From Leptobrachium leishanense (Eukaryota > Chordata > Amphibia > Anura > Megophryidae), in contig CM019066.1 of assembly GCA_009667805.1 (NCBI GenBank), positions 5,828,001-5,892,000 of the forward strand: DNA of 64,000 nucleotides, read 5' to 3'. A program made the position numbers and the translations under genes. The notes beneath the pieces are model-generated. The model saw only the letters and a list, made by a program, of their open reading frames with translations. It did no database searches and had not been told where the DNA came from. Within the stretch, counting starts at the first letter, position 1, and the number at the start of each line of letters is the position of its first letter. Shown piece after piece: positions 8,116 through 19,040 of this stretch.

Positions 8116-8950
8116 TAGAACTCCGTGCGTAAAGATACGCTGGTGGCACTCTGGTTCTTTCAAAATTAGTTATTTTATTTAAAAATTCGATGTTTCAGTC
8201 TGCTAACCGCAGACTTTCATCAGGAATACAAAAAGTCAATCACAAAAGAACATTTAATTACCAAAAATAATACTCACCACCGGTGTGATCCGAACCCTCC
8301 CATCTCCACGCCGGAGAAACGCTGTCCACTCAGGATGACATCACTGCGCCGGTCTTTACCCCGTGACCCATCACCATAGCAATGCGATGCTAACCCCGTA
8401 AAAACATGTCCCTAACAATAACAAAACCAGTTTAAAATAATTGAACACGAGGTCGTAAGGATCTCCAAATTTCCCCCATCTTCATACTTCTATTAAGTCT
8501 GACCCTCAAAGCAAACCGGGTCACCGAATCTATAAGGGAGAATGATCCTAAACAAAACCCCGCGCTAAGCTTCACCGATGGTTGCTATGGAGGATAATAA
8601 TAAACACATACATATATATACCCAAAACCATGTTGGGAGGAAAGTATAGTCCATAAACATACTAGAGCAACTAAACAAACCCCCATTATATCCGCACTTG
8701 AAGGAAAAAGAAAGACAGACAGACAGACAGAAAGAAAGAATCACATATGCAAATTTAGGCACACTGATCACCAAAAAAATCAGAAAATCAAAAAAATAAT
8801 ACCACATGGTATTACCAGGGTCTGAAACTCGGAGGCGGTGTAAACCCGAGGTTTACCATAGTAAACCCCCTATATACTGATGTCATATTGAAAAAATATA
8901 TAAATAAATAAACCCGACCCAATAACTAAAAAACCGAAAAAATGCTGCCC
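8116..8950 (-). repeat. Left inverted arm of the Penelope-like element
   Basis: It is the reverse complement of 11366-12181 with moderate divergence. Shared landmarks include cgcacggagttcta at the outer end, the gatcacaccggtggtgagta region and gtcgggtttatttattta at the inner end. It retains the hammerhead-like core that the other arm has lost. A (GACA/GAAA)n run at about 8712-8740 is specific to this arm. Confidence 0.85.
8183..8229 (-). ncRNA. Hammerhead ribozyme-like motif (type I layout)
   Basis: On the minus strand the order is gtattc, CTGATGA, a 7-bp helix (agtctgc/gcagact, loop ggtta), GAAA, catc, gaat. CTGATGA and GAAA are exact core matches. gtattc pairs with gaat as stem I, placing cleavage after catC. 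Hammerheads of this minimal kind are known from Penelope-like elements. Stem III is almost absent, as in those relatives, so any activity would probably need dimers. Confidence 0.65.
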
Positions 8951-8954
8951 TGTT

Positions 8955-10453
8955 CCGAACCTGTTTGATATTGAGGTTGATCTTTTTAGCCTTGGTCGAT
9001 CTATGCGATTGAAGGAATATTTTGGAGATTCCCAACAACCCCCTCTGACTAATTTATTTAAGAATAAGAGCTCATTTGATCCACCTAACTTTCAAGCCTC
9101 TATCAGGACATTCTTGAGAAAAACACATGATGAAGTGATTTCCTCTATTAAAGAAAAAAACAAAATCCATTGCAATTTGACTAAACAGCAACAGAGAGCC
9201 ATTAAAGCCCTTGCGGATGATCACACTATTGTGATTCGCCCGGCAGATAAGGGTGGAGCGGTGGTTATTCAGGATTATATTAACTACAGATCTGAGATCT
9301 TGAACCAACTTGGGGATTCGGCCACGTATCAGAGATTACCTAAGGATCCAACGATGTTGATTATGAAAAAAATACAATCGATCTTATTGAGGGGGTTGGA
9401 ATTGGCATATTTGACTCAGGATCTCTTTGAATATCTCTTGCCTAAACATCCTAAAACCCCTGTGATGTATTCTCTACCAAAGATCCACAAAGATCCCTTG
9501 CATCCTCCGGGACGTCCTATTGTCTCGGCAAAGGGAGGCCTATTGGAACCAATCTCCAAATGGTTAGATTTCCTGTTTAAGGAATCTGTAATGAGTTTAA
9601 AGACCTGTCTCAAAGATACACCACAATTGATTGCTGAGATACAAAATATTGAGTTGTTGGATGACCCTATTACATTGATGACCTGTGATGTACGAGCCTA
9701 TATACAGTTATCCCTTTAGGGATGGGACTTGAAGCAATGCGTCAAACGCTAGTACACTCACAATGTTATAACGGTCCACCTATTGAATTTGTTTTGGAAC
9801 TTCTGGAGGTAATTCTCACCAACAATTATTTCCGTTTTGAGACCAATTGGTATCAGCAAACCACTGGAACTTCCATGGGTGCAGCAGTAGCCCCCATGTA
9901 CGCCAACGCTTTCATGTATTATTTTGAGCAACAACAGATTTTGTCTAAATTTGATACAAAGATCATATATTTTAAAAGGTTCATTGACGATGTACTATTG
10001 GTGTTAAGAGATTCAGTTGAAGGGGCACGACAGCTGGTAGAGCATATTAATGCGCTTGATTCCCCGATCAAATTGACAGCAGAAATTAGTATGGAGTCGG
10101 TGGATTTTCTTGATTTACGGATTTTTAGAAGGGGTGATTCGCTTGAATATACACTATATCGTAAAGTGACAGATCGTAACACTGTGCTACATGCCAATAG
10201 TTCACACCCGATTCATCTTAAACATTCGCTACCCTACACTCAGTTTCTGCGGGTATACAGAAATAATTTGAATATGGATGAGGCAAGAATACAGATCGAA
10301 GATATGTGGCTGAGATTTCGGGAGCGGGGATACTCGACCAACATTCTTAATCAGGCATTGGATAGGTGCCATCAGGAACATTGGGAGCGAGAGAAAAAGG
10401 TACCATCCCTAATCTTCTCGACCTCGTATACCCCAAGGTCTAAAACCCATTAA
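8955..10453 (+). pseudogene. Penelope-like reverse transcriptase (two frames, one frameshift)
   Basis: The frame is readable from about 8955; the first ATG is at 9003. It contains IVIRPADKGGAVVI, the SLPKIHKD and GRPIVSAKGG blocks, and MTCDVRAYIQL, and ends at 9719 where one missing base breaks the expected CDV-x-x-LYT-x-IP block. The second frame (9722-10453) has TGTSMGAAVAPMYANAF and RFIDDVLLV with both catalytic aspartates (residues 89-90 of that frame), then FLDLRI. These blocks are specific for the Penelope RT branch. The N-terminal region normally before FSL-GRSMRLKEYF is absent. The product would be RT for retrotransposition. Confidence 0.85.
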
Positions 10454-10457
10454 TCAG

Positions 10458-11075
10458 GTGATTCATAACAATTGGCCCATTGTTTCGGGAGATAACACAT
10501 TGCCTAAGAGCTTTCGTATCCCACCTCTGTTCAGTCATCGAAAAGCGAAAAGTTTGAGAGACCTATTGGTCAAAACTGACCCAATCAGGTCATATTCTAG
10601 AGGAGATATGGTTCAACATCCAGGCTGTTATCGATGTTTAGGGTGTGTAACTTGCAGTCATATGCTGCCAAGTCCAGTTTTTAATCATCCGCTCTCTGGC
10701 CGCAAGTATCGGATTAAACATAGGATCTCGTGTCCAACGGAATTTGTGATTTACAAAATATCGTGCCCTTGTGGGCTTTGCTATGTTGGCAAGACGGACA
10801 CCACTTTGAGAGAGAGAATTTGAGGTCATCGATCATCCATTAGACTGGCGTATAGAGATGGTCATAGTGATAAACCTGTTGCTCTTCATTTTCTGGAACA
10901 AGGACATAAACTTCCAATGATGAAGTTCATCGCGATTGACCATGTGCCACCATTACGAAGAGGAGGAGATAGAAGTAATCTCTTATTGACACGAGAAACA
11001 TTCTGGATAAAGGAATTGAACACCCTATCCCCCAAAGGCCTAAATGAGAGACTGTCCTTTGTGCCTTTTTTGTAG
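10458..11075 (+). pseudogene. Penelope-like C-terminal region with GIY-YIG endonuclease domain
   Basis: The frame continues after a small frameshift near 10453. A Cys-rich linker (HPGCYRCLGCVTCSHML) leads to VIYKISCPCGLCYVGKT, the GIY-YIG motif in its Penelope form. An in-frame TGA (10821-10823) interrupts just before the GHRSSI segment, and the frame then runs to a TAG at 11073-11075. In canonical Penelope elements this nickase generates the priming site. One stop codon apart, the domain looks complete. Confidence 0.85.
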
Positions 11076-11139
11076 TTTATTGTGGTTGTTCTTTTTAACC
11101 ACTTTTTTCATGTGAGAACACCTGTTCGGATTTTTTTGT

Positions 11140-11300
11140 TTTGCTTTTTCTTTTTCATTACTATTTATTTTATTTATATTTATTTTTATTGTTCTTTCAA
11201 TATTATTTTTTTATTATTATTTTTGTTTATTGTTCATTTTCATTTATTTTTATATTTATTTTTATTTATTTTTTATTTTCCTATTTATTATTTTTTGCAG
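11140..11300. repeat. T-rich (TTTAT)n-like low-complexity run
   Basis: Almost pure T/A with recurring ttatttt lies between the Penelope ORF end and the right arm, in the position of its 3' untranslated region. Confidence 0.8.
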
Positions 11301-11365
11301 GGCTCGGTAAGGGCTTAGGTTTAATAAGGCAACCAGGAATGTAGTCTCATTTAGGTCTTTTTCAA

Positions 11366-12181
11366 GGGCAGCATTTTTTCGGTTTTTTAGTTATTGGGTC
11401 GGGTTTATTTATTTATATATTTTTTTCAATATGACATCAGTATATTGGGGGTTTACTATGGTAAACGTCGGGTTTACACCGCCCTCCGACCCTGGTAATA
11501 CCTTGTGGTATTATTTTTTTTATTTTCTGATTTTTTTGGTGATCAGTGTGCCTAAATTTGCATATGTGATTCTCTCTTCCTTCTGCTTTGTTTCTTCCAT
11601 TATTTCGTCTTTTTTCTTCAAGTGCGGATATAATGGGGGTTTGTTTAGTTGTTCTAGTATGTTTATGGACTATACTTTCCTCCCAACATGGTTTTGGGTA
11701 TATATATGTATGTGTTTATCATCATCTTCCATAGCAACCATCGGTGAAGCTTAGCGCGGGGTTTTGTTTAGGATCATTCTCCTTTATAGATTCGGTGACC
11801 CGGTTTGCTTTGAGGGTCAGACTTAATAGAAGTATGAAGATGGGGAAATTTGGAGATCCTTACGACCTCGTGTTCAATTATTTTAAACTGGTTTTGTTAT
11901 TGTTAGGGACATGTTTTTACGGGGTTAGCATCGCATTGCTATGGTGATGGGTCACGGGGTAAAGACCGGCGCAGTGACATAATCCTGAGTGGACGGCGTC
12001 TCTCCGGCGTGGAGATGGGAGGGTTCGGATCACACCGGTGGTGAGTATTATTTTTGTTATTTAAATGTTCTTTTGTGATTTACTTTTTGTATTCCTGATG
12101 AAAGGTCGAATTTGTTAATAAAATAACAAATTTTGAAAGACCCAGAGTGCCACCAGCGTATCTTTACGCACGGAGTTCTAT
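11366..12181 (+). repeat. Right inverted arm of the Penelope-like element (hammerhead core deleted)
   Basis: It mirrors the left arm. At 12091-12112 the sequence goes from cctgatgaaag straight to gtcgaatttg, so stem II and the GAAA box present in the left arm are missing here (about 25 bases). The outer end is cacggagttctata. Confidence 0.85.
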
Positions 12182-12735
12182 ATTGGCCAGGTGCAGCACC
12201 GGGCTCTGGATCAAAGTTTTCCGAGTGCAGAAACCGACGGTTCGTATATATATATTTTACACACACACACAAATTGGACATGCCTAGCTCCTGCTGAAGA
12301 GGGTCCAATAAACCCAAAACAGCGCCGTCCAGAAGTGGCTTTGACCAGTTGCATATACCTGATCTCTGCTAAATAATCCATCTAGTATGGCGTGGTATTG
12401 ATTGAAAGGTTCTGTGTAAAAACAGACCCAGGATGCAAAAAGGTGAGACAGATGTCATTTGCATGTCTTACCCAGAGTTCCTTGCTGCATATGGGGAATG
12501 TAGCACAGGAGCTCTTGGATACAGTTCTTTGAATTGCTGTGATGTCCAAGTGGCTTCTGCAATAATAAACTAATATATTTATATATCCAGCCAGCACGGA
12601 TAACCAATAACATGTCTGATTACACAACTGTACAAAAGGACAATGGGTCAATCACTGAGATGTAAAAATGCATTAGGATATTCTCCAAGACACCATGGAT
12701 GCAGCAACTTAGACCTTCATGGCTTTCTCTGTTAA

Positions 12736-13367
12736 AGGGACACTACCACTTCCATAAACTAACTATATTACTTGTGCATTACAAATAAAAACCCCTTATA
12801 AAACACATGCTTTTTTTTATTTCCCTTTGTTTTATGCAATTGCATGTAAAAAGGAAAAAATTAAATAAAGTTTTGATCTAGTTTCCTTTTTTGTATTTCT
12901 CACATGATGCAACATTTACCAAAAGCTTTGCTTTGTAACTCTTATTTATTTAATCTATATTATCTGTTAATTAGGTGGAGGATGGAGTGTTAAACTAAGG
13001 CGACAGTGGGCTATAATCCTGCCTCTGCTACTGGAGTTCCGAGACGACAGCTGAATGAGCTATGACAGGGAGCTTAAAAGATTTCTAATCTACCCCCTGG
13101 TGATGTCCTTTCTGTACATCTCAAACAATACAATGAGATTTGAGACAGTGATAGATCCATAGACTCCATTATATGGCCACTGCCACACAGTGAGGACCAA
13201 GTGAGGTAACAATACTTTACAACACAAAATATCACACAACGGATGCATCCAGTGACACAGAGCACAATAATTTCTTAACTAACCATCCAAGAGAAAAACA
13301 AAATAGATGTAATATATCGGCAACATAAAATAACGAAAGGAGGACATAATTTGGTGGTAGTGGCCCT
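12736..13367. mobile_element. TTAA-flanked piggyBac-like MITE, 632 bp
   Basis: The left end is TTAA + agggacactaccac and the right end is gtggtagtggccct + TTAA. The terminal inverted repeats are about 14 bp with one mismatch, and the TTAA target duplication is intact. The interior has no coding signal. Confidence 0.75.
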
Positions 13368-13583
13368 TTAAGTCATGTCAATTTATGTAATGCAGTGATC
13401 CCATCAATGACAGCATGCTAAACATAATGGAGTCAACTCCCAGTCATATGGCGATGGCCTCCGATTCCTTGGATTTGGTGAAATCCAACATTATTCACCA
13501 ATTATTTTACAGCACAATGAAATTCATCCTGGGCACTTTCTCGGGAGCCATTGTATGGAAGTATTACCATAGCCAGAACAATA

Positions 13584-14158
13584 GGTCAACCCCTTCACTG
13601 CCAAAATCGAGTCAGAGATTTTGCATTGTAATACATTGAAAAGCACTCATTAGCATATCAAAAAAACCATTCACACTTCTATAAAACAAGATTAGTTTAC
13701 GGTGAAACCAGTTATTTCCCTTGTGGTGAAATTTAATTCATTGTGTTATCTCTCTCCAATCAACTTTGAGTGACATAAAAGCTGCAAATAGCAGTCCGGA
13801 ACACCACTGTAACAAAAGGTACAAACACTTTGCTGCTGCATTACAGCAGCCAGGGAGAGCTCTGGGGTCACTCACTGCTGCACAGGGATAGGATTCAGGG
13901 GCTTATAATGACTGAAAATCCCAGTACAGCACAGATACAAGGTATTACTGTAATTTCCATATACAGGCGTTATGCAGGCAAAGATATTTTTATATTCTAT
14001 TGGTATTTTGTGGAAGCTGAATTACTAATAATCTCATAATTACTACAAATCCCCATAAATCAGTAAATCTGACCATTTTTATCATCTGCCTCACAGTTAC
14101 TGTGCTTGACAAAGGTCATTTCTGCCTGTATGCAGATAATGGAGATCCCATTTATTTA
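13584..14158. repeat. Partial copy of the 21067-21881 MITE, opposite orientation
   Basis: It starts with accccttcactgcc. Blocks such as gggagagctctggggtcact, gtattactgtaatttccata and tattctattggtattttgtg are reverse-complement matches to 21300-21740. The right end is cut by the LINE tail that begins near 14160. Confidence 0.7.
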
Positions 14159-14159
14159 T

Positions 14160-14629
14160 TTAACTAATTATTTTTTTTAGGATTTTACCTGGAAGGATAC
14201 ATTGAGATTTCTCTAGTTTTCAAGTACGTCCTGGGTTTAAGAACATTAAAATGTTACAGTTGTTACAGAAATGAAGTAATACAATGCAAGATATTAAAAA
14301 CAACAAAAAACAAATATACAGATTAACAGAAAATAAATATGTAGTATATAGTCACTAGGTTACATGTTTACAGGTGCTTTCTGTATTGAGGTATGTTAGT
14401 AAGGAGCTCTTGAGTGATTTAAGACTGGGAAAGATTTGATGGTGTCTGGGAGGTTATTCCATAACTGCGGTGCTCTGTGGGAAAATGAGGATCGAGCCAC
14501 ATTCTTTTTGTATTGTGGTATTGCAAGTAAGGTGCTGGTCCTGGATCGATGTTATAGGATGAGGAAACTGCTGGGGGAGGCAGCCTATTCAGGTAGGGTG
14601 GCAGCTTCTCAGAAAAGCTCTTAAACACC
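14160..14629 (-). mobile_element. 3' end of a YADD-type LINE, running into the assembly gap
   Basis: On the minus strand the sequence after the gap reads VFKSFSEKLPPYLN with PPPAVSSSYN downstream, matching the C-terminus of the LINE at 56517-57265. It ends in a 3' untranslated region whose last part (14178-14240) is the cattgagatttctc tail shared by other copies here. The rest of the ORF is hidden by the gap. Confidence 0.75.
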
Positions 14630-14729
14630 NNNNNNNNNNNNNNNNNNNNNNNNNNNNNNNNNNNNNNNNNNNNNNNNNNNNNNNNNNNNNNNNNNNNNNN
14701 NNNNNNNNNNNNNNNNNNNNNNNNNNNNN
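14630..14729. other. Assembly gap, 100 N
   Basis: Exactly 100 undetermined bases; the length is probably conventional and not measured. It falls inside a repeated LINE. Confidence 1.
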
Positions 14730-14779
14730 TTCCGCATATATACACTTAATTTGTCACAATTTAATTGGATTTGTTAATT

Positions 14780-15180
14780 AAGTGGAGCTGGAGGAAATGG
14801 ATGGAGGGGGTGGGGTCCTATAAACAGTGACTTGTTTAGGGCCCTGCTTCTTACCTGCATAATGCTGTATTTTCAGGCTGGCAAAGCAGAGCACTGCCTG
14901 CTGTCTGTCTTCTCCATGCTGGGTGGACACAGCATGGTGAGGAGGAGGGAGGATCCAATAACATCTCCCATGGGGCCTCAAGGAGAGCTCTAGACCAGCT
15001 GGATCACCTGCAGCTCCGTTGGGATGATGTCATTTCCTCTCTGTGGTCACCTGACACTATGGAGAGGAAGCAGCCTGCGAGCTCCTGGTCTCTAGGGCTC
15101 AAGGGAGTGGAACAGCTGAGCTGCCAAACTGGGCCCCTCTACAATGGCTTGGCTGGGGCAGCTGCCCCTCTTGCTCCTCC
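14780..15180. other. No recognised gene; GC-richer unique or old repeat sequence
   Basis: No frame or family is recognised. The end (gggccctgcc/ggccctgcctac) resembles pieces near 30460-30520 and 57470-57560, so it may be an old dispersed repeat. Confidence 0.4.
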
Positions 15181-15189
15181 TTAAAGACG

Positions 15190-16120
15190 GCCCTGCCTAC
15201 ATCATAAAAACAGTGCACTTTCAAAATTTCACGTTCCTAGGTTAAATGATTTCAGCTGGACGTTGAGGAGTTAGTCAGTCAGGACGTTCGCGTTTACATA
15301 TATATATAGATGTATTTAACCCCCCATTTTGGCCCCCCATGGAATTTTCATAAAATGGTAAAATAAGTGTTTTTTTTAATTTTTCAAGACGAATCTAAAT
15401 ACCGATTTTCACATCTGTAACATCTTCTGATTTTGAGCTATAGGTATCCTTTTTAAAATATTCAACCCCCTTTTTCGCCCCCTTAGGGGTGGAGTTTCCA
15501 AAAATCCTTCCTTAGTGGGTGCCCACATCATAAAAACAGTGCACCTTCAAAATTTCACGTTCCTAGGTTAAACGGTTTTAGCTGGACGTTGATGAGTCAG
15601 AGAGTCAGGACTTTCGTGTTTATGAAAAAAGTATTCAACCACCCTTTTGCCCCCCCAAGGAATTTTCCGAAAAAATGGTAAAATACGTGTTTTTTTTTAT
15701 TTGTCAAGAGGAATCTAAATACCGATTTTCACATCTGTGACATCTTCTGCTTTTAAGATATAGGTATCCTGTTTAAAATATTTAAAATATTCAACCCCTT
15801 TTTCCCCCCCCAGGCGAATTTTTGAAAAATGGTAAAATACGTGTTTTTTTTTATTTTTCAAGATGAATCTAAATACCGAGTTTCACATCTGTAACATCTT
15901 CTGTTTCTAAGATATAGGTATCGTGTTTAAAATATTCAACCCCCTTTTTCACCCCCCTTAAGGTCGGAGTTTCCAAAAATCCTTCCTTAGTGGGTGCCCA
16001 CATCATAAAAACAGTGCACCTTCAAAATTTCACGTTCCTAGGTTAAACGGTTTCAGCTGGGCGTTGATGAGTCAGTCAGTCAGGACTTTCGCGTTTATAT
16101 ATATATAGATAGTACATGCT
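15190..16120 (-). mobile_element. Helitron-like repeat with internal tandem units
   Basis: On the minus strand the outer end reads A then TCTATATATATAAACGCG, followed by several gact repeats. A TC start after A is a Helitron-like 5' end. Internally, a unit of roughly 300 bp recurs in incomplete copies; landmarks are cacatctgtaacatcttctg, tttccaaaaatccttcctta and atcataaaaacagtgcacc. No Rep/helicase coding is visible. Helitron assignment is tentative because the 3' hairpin/CTRR end was not found. Confidence 0.45.
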
Positions 16121-16159
16121 GTTATATTCCCAACAGATAAATAAAGGTGTGCGTGTGTG

Positions 16160-16567
16160 TATTTATAAATACTGAAAAAATGGCGTCGCGCCCAAACTCA
16201 CCGGAGCGGCAGCAACTGCCAGGAGTAACAGCCCAGTTAATGTATAAAACATAACAAGGAAAAAAGGTGTCATCTGCGCTCGTTTCTATGTGTTCCATGT
16301 ACAACAAAACTGAGGTTTTTGTTTGTTTCAATGGCCATTGCAACGTAAGCTCACTCGCCACTTCACGGTACCTCTTTACAGAGTGAGTACCTAACAATTG
16401 TAACCAAAAGGCCGCTCTACTGAGCAGCTCCAAGCCCCTCCTGCTGCTTTTCAGCCAAGGAGAGGCAGAGATGGTGGGTTTTATTTATACACGCACCAAA
16501 CACTTCCCATTTGGGATTAAAAACAAAAACATGGAAAGAGGAACAGCTGCACAACGACGGACTGGTG
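16160..16567. other. Spacer between two copies of the Helitron-like block
   Basis: This segment lies between two copies of a block of about 440 bp. It contains tgtataaaacataac, an atctgcgct landmark and aatggccatt, which recur in the palindrome region at 46690-46780. It is probably another repeat. Confidence 0.5.
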
Positions 16568-17022
16568 TCGATTTTCACATCTGTGACATCTTCTGTTTTT
16601 AAGATATAGGTATCCTGTTTAAAATATTTAAAATATTCAACCCCCTTTTTTCACCCCCAGGCGAATTTTTGAAAAACCGTAAAATACGTGTTTTTTTTTA
16701 TTTTTCAAGATGAATCTAAATACCGATTTTCACATCTGTAACATCTTCTGTTTTTAAGATATAGGTATTGTGTTTAAAATATTCAACCCCCTTTTTCACC
16801 CCCCTTAAGCTCGGAGTTTCCAAAAATCCTTCCTTAGTGGGTGCCCACATCATAAAAACAGTGCACCTTCAAAATTTCACGTTCCTAGGTTAAACGGTTT
16901 CAGCTGGGCCTTGATGAGTCAATCAGTCAGTCAGGACTTTCGCGTTTATATATCTATAGATAGTACATGCTGTTGTATTCCCAACAGATAAATAAAGGTG
17001 TGCGTGTGTGTATTTATGTATG
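16568..17022 (-). repeat. Duplicate of 15722-16155 (Helitron-like block plus flank)
   Basis: The match runs through the TATA-rich outer end and continues into the same flank (agtacatgctgtt-gtattcccaacagataaa and the (GT)n after it). The duplication therefore copied flank as well as element. Confidence 0.8.
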
Positions 17023-17051
17023 TTTTATATGTATATACATGCTTTTCCTTT

Positions 17052-18403
17052 AAGTGGTCTCCTTTCATTGGTCCAATTACCGCCCTGTATCCCTGCTTCC
17101 CTTCACATCAAAGCTCTTAGAAAAACTAGTCTTCAACCGCCTCTCCCTCTTCCTGTCCTCCAATTCCCTACTTGACCCCCTGCAATCTGGCTTCCGTCCC
17201 CTACACTCAACTGAAACTGCCCTCACCAAAGTCACCAACGACCTCCTAACTGCTAAAAAACACGGCCACTATTCTATTCTCATCCTGCTTGACCTCTCGG
17301 CTGCTTTTGACACTGTTGACCACCCCCTCCTTCTACAGATCCTCAACTCTCTGGGTCTCGTGACACTGCACTCGCTTGGGTTGACTCCTATTTATCCAAC
17401 AGGTCCTTCTGTGTGTCCTTTGCTGGCAACTCCTCCTCTTCATTGCCTCTATCTGTTGGTGTACCTCAAGGCTCTGTCCTTGGTCCTCTGCTCTTTTCCA
17501 TCTACACCTCCTCCCTGGGCAAAATCATCAACAGCTTTGGCTTTAATTACCACCTCTACGCTGATGACACTCAGATCTACCTCTCTACCCCTGATCTCTC
17601 TCCCCCTGTCCTCTCAAAAGTCAGTGACTGCTTATCTGGCATCTCCTCCTGGATGGGCTCCCACCACCTAAAGATCAACATGTCAAAGACTGAACTACTT
17701 ATTTCTCCCTCCAATGCCTCCCCACCTCCTGACTTCTCTATCACGGTGGAGGGTATCACCATCTCCCCATCAAACCAAGTTCGCTGTCTTGGAGTTACAC
17801 TTGACTCTGCTCTTTCCTTCATCCCCCACATCAAGTCTCTTTCCTCCTCCTGCCGATACCAACTGCGTAATATTTCCAGAATTCGGCCATTTCTTACCGC
17901 TGTCACCACAAAACAACTCATACACGCCCTGGTAATCTCCTGACTCGACTATTGCAATAATCGCTTATCTGGCCTCCCTCTGTCCCGCCTCTCCCCCCTA
18001 CAATCCATCCTGAACGCCTCCGCCAGGCTAATTCACCTCACCCGCCGCTCTGTCTCTGCCGCTCCCCTCTGCGAGTCCCTTCACTGGCTCCCCATCCACG
18101 GCAGAATTAAGTTCAGAATCCTTATCCTTACCTACAAAACCCTCACTAACTCAGCTCCCCACTACCTGTCCTCACTAATCACCAAATACACCCCAGCCCG
18201 CTCCCTAAGGTCAAACAGTGACCTGCGCCTAGCTTCTCCCCGCATCACCTCTTCCCATGATAGACTGCAGGATTTCTCACGCGCAGCCCCCCCTCTCTGG
18301 AACGCTCTCCCTCGTACTGTCAGACTTTCCCCTAACTTCTCTTCCTTCAAACGCTCCCTTAAAACATTCCTATTTAGGGAAGTCTACCACCCAACTCACT
18401 GAC
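17052..18403 (+). pseudogene. L2-type LINE reverse transcriptase, C-terminal two thirds
   Basis: Visible blocks are [35 protein letters not shown], then after a frameshift near 17370 [17 protein letters not shown] and YADDTQIY with the catalytic DD. LNASARLIHLT and LHWLP follow near the C-terminus. One stop (17941) breaks the frame. The RT would prime on nicked target DNA in the nucleus. The frameshift and stop make it dead, though it is well preserved. Confidence 0.85.
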
Positions 18404-18640
18404 GCATCCATCAATCACTCTCACCTTACAGTCCTCTCCTCCTGTTTCCATCCCCAACCCTCCTAAATTGTGAGTTCCTACGGGAATAGGGCCCTCATCT
18501 CCTCCTGTACTGTTTGTCAAATGTTGTTCATTGTATTGTATTGTAACCCTGTCTATGCTGTGCCTATTGTACAGCGCTGCGGAATATGCTGGCGCTTTAT
18601 AAATAAAGAATAATAATAAAATAATAATTGGTTCGATGTT
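17052..18640 (+). mobile_element. 5'-truncated L2-type LINE with 3' tail
   Basis: The ORF begins inside RT and runs to the C-terminus (stop near 18401). A short 3' UTR ends in tgtacagcgctgcggaatat and gctttataaataaagaataa followed by (AAT)n. This is the standard L2-type 3' end. There is no 5' UTR or endonuclease. Confidence 0.85.
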
Positions 18641-19040
18641 TTAATTGCTTTTTTAAAAATACTTTCTTTGCATCAGCAGCAACAACACAGATCGGAATGG
18701 TTGAACGAGATCGTTATACAAAATCTTTATAATGCTACATAACTATGAAGCCCCTAATGCTCTTATTGCACCCATGCATCCATTAAATAGCGTATTACAC
18801 TCTCCTGTGCACTAAAGCATGTCACTGCGTAGAAATGCATGATCCAGAAAATTCAATTCACCATGGACCAACTGAGAATATGAAATGTATCACCGGGAAA
18901 TCTGCGAAAGGTTTGCAACTCACAAACAGATGAAGACAGACAAAACCCCTCCTGGTACATACATAATCCAGTGAGTCCATTCAGCCTTAACTTTCATTAT
19001 ATTTTGCTAGTAATAATGTCCCTATTTTAAATAAAACATA
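18641..19040. other. No gene or repeat recognised
   Basis: AT-rich sequence with only short chance frames; nothing supportable. Confidence 0.5.

Larger units (their letters stand above)
8116..12181 (+). mobile_element. Penelope-like element between long inverted terminal arms
   Basis: The coding body (8955-11075) has Penelope-type RT and a GIY-YIG endonuclease. It is bounded by arms of about 0.83 kb that are reverse complements of each other: 8116-8950 and 11366-12181. The left arm stops abruptly at gctgccc (8950), where the ORF begins without its N-terminal part. The element is therefore a 5'-truncated body joined to an inverted copy of its own 3' end, a layout known for Penelope-like insertions. 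Both outer ends abut TA-rich sequence. Frameshifts and stops make it inactive. Confidence 0.85.

Noticed and set aside
12091..12112. Hammerhead in the right Penelope arm
   Set aside because: The CTGATGA box is present, but stem II and GAAA are deleted.
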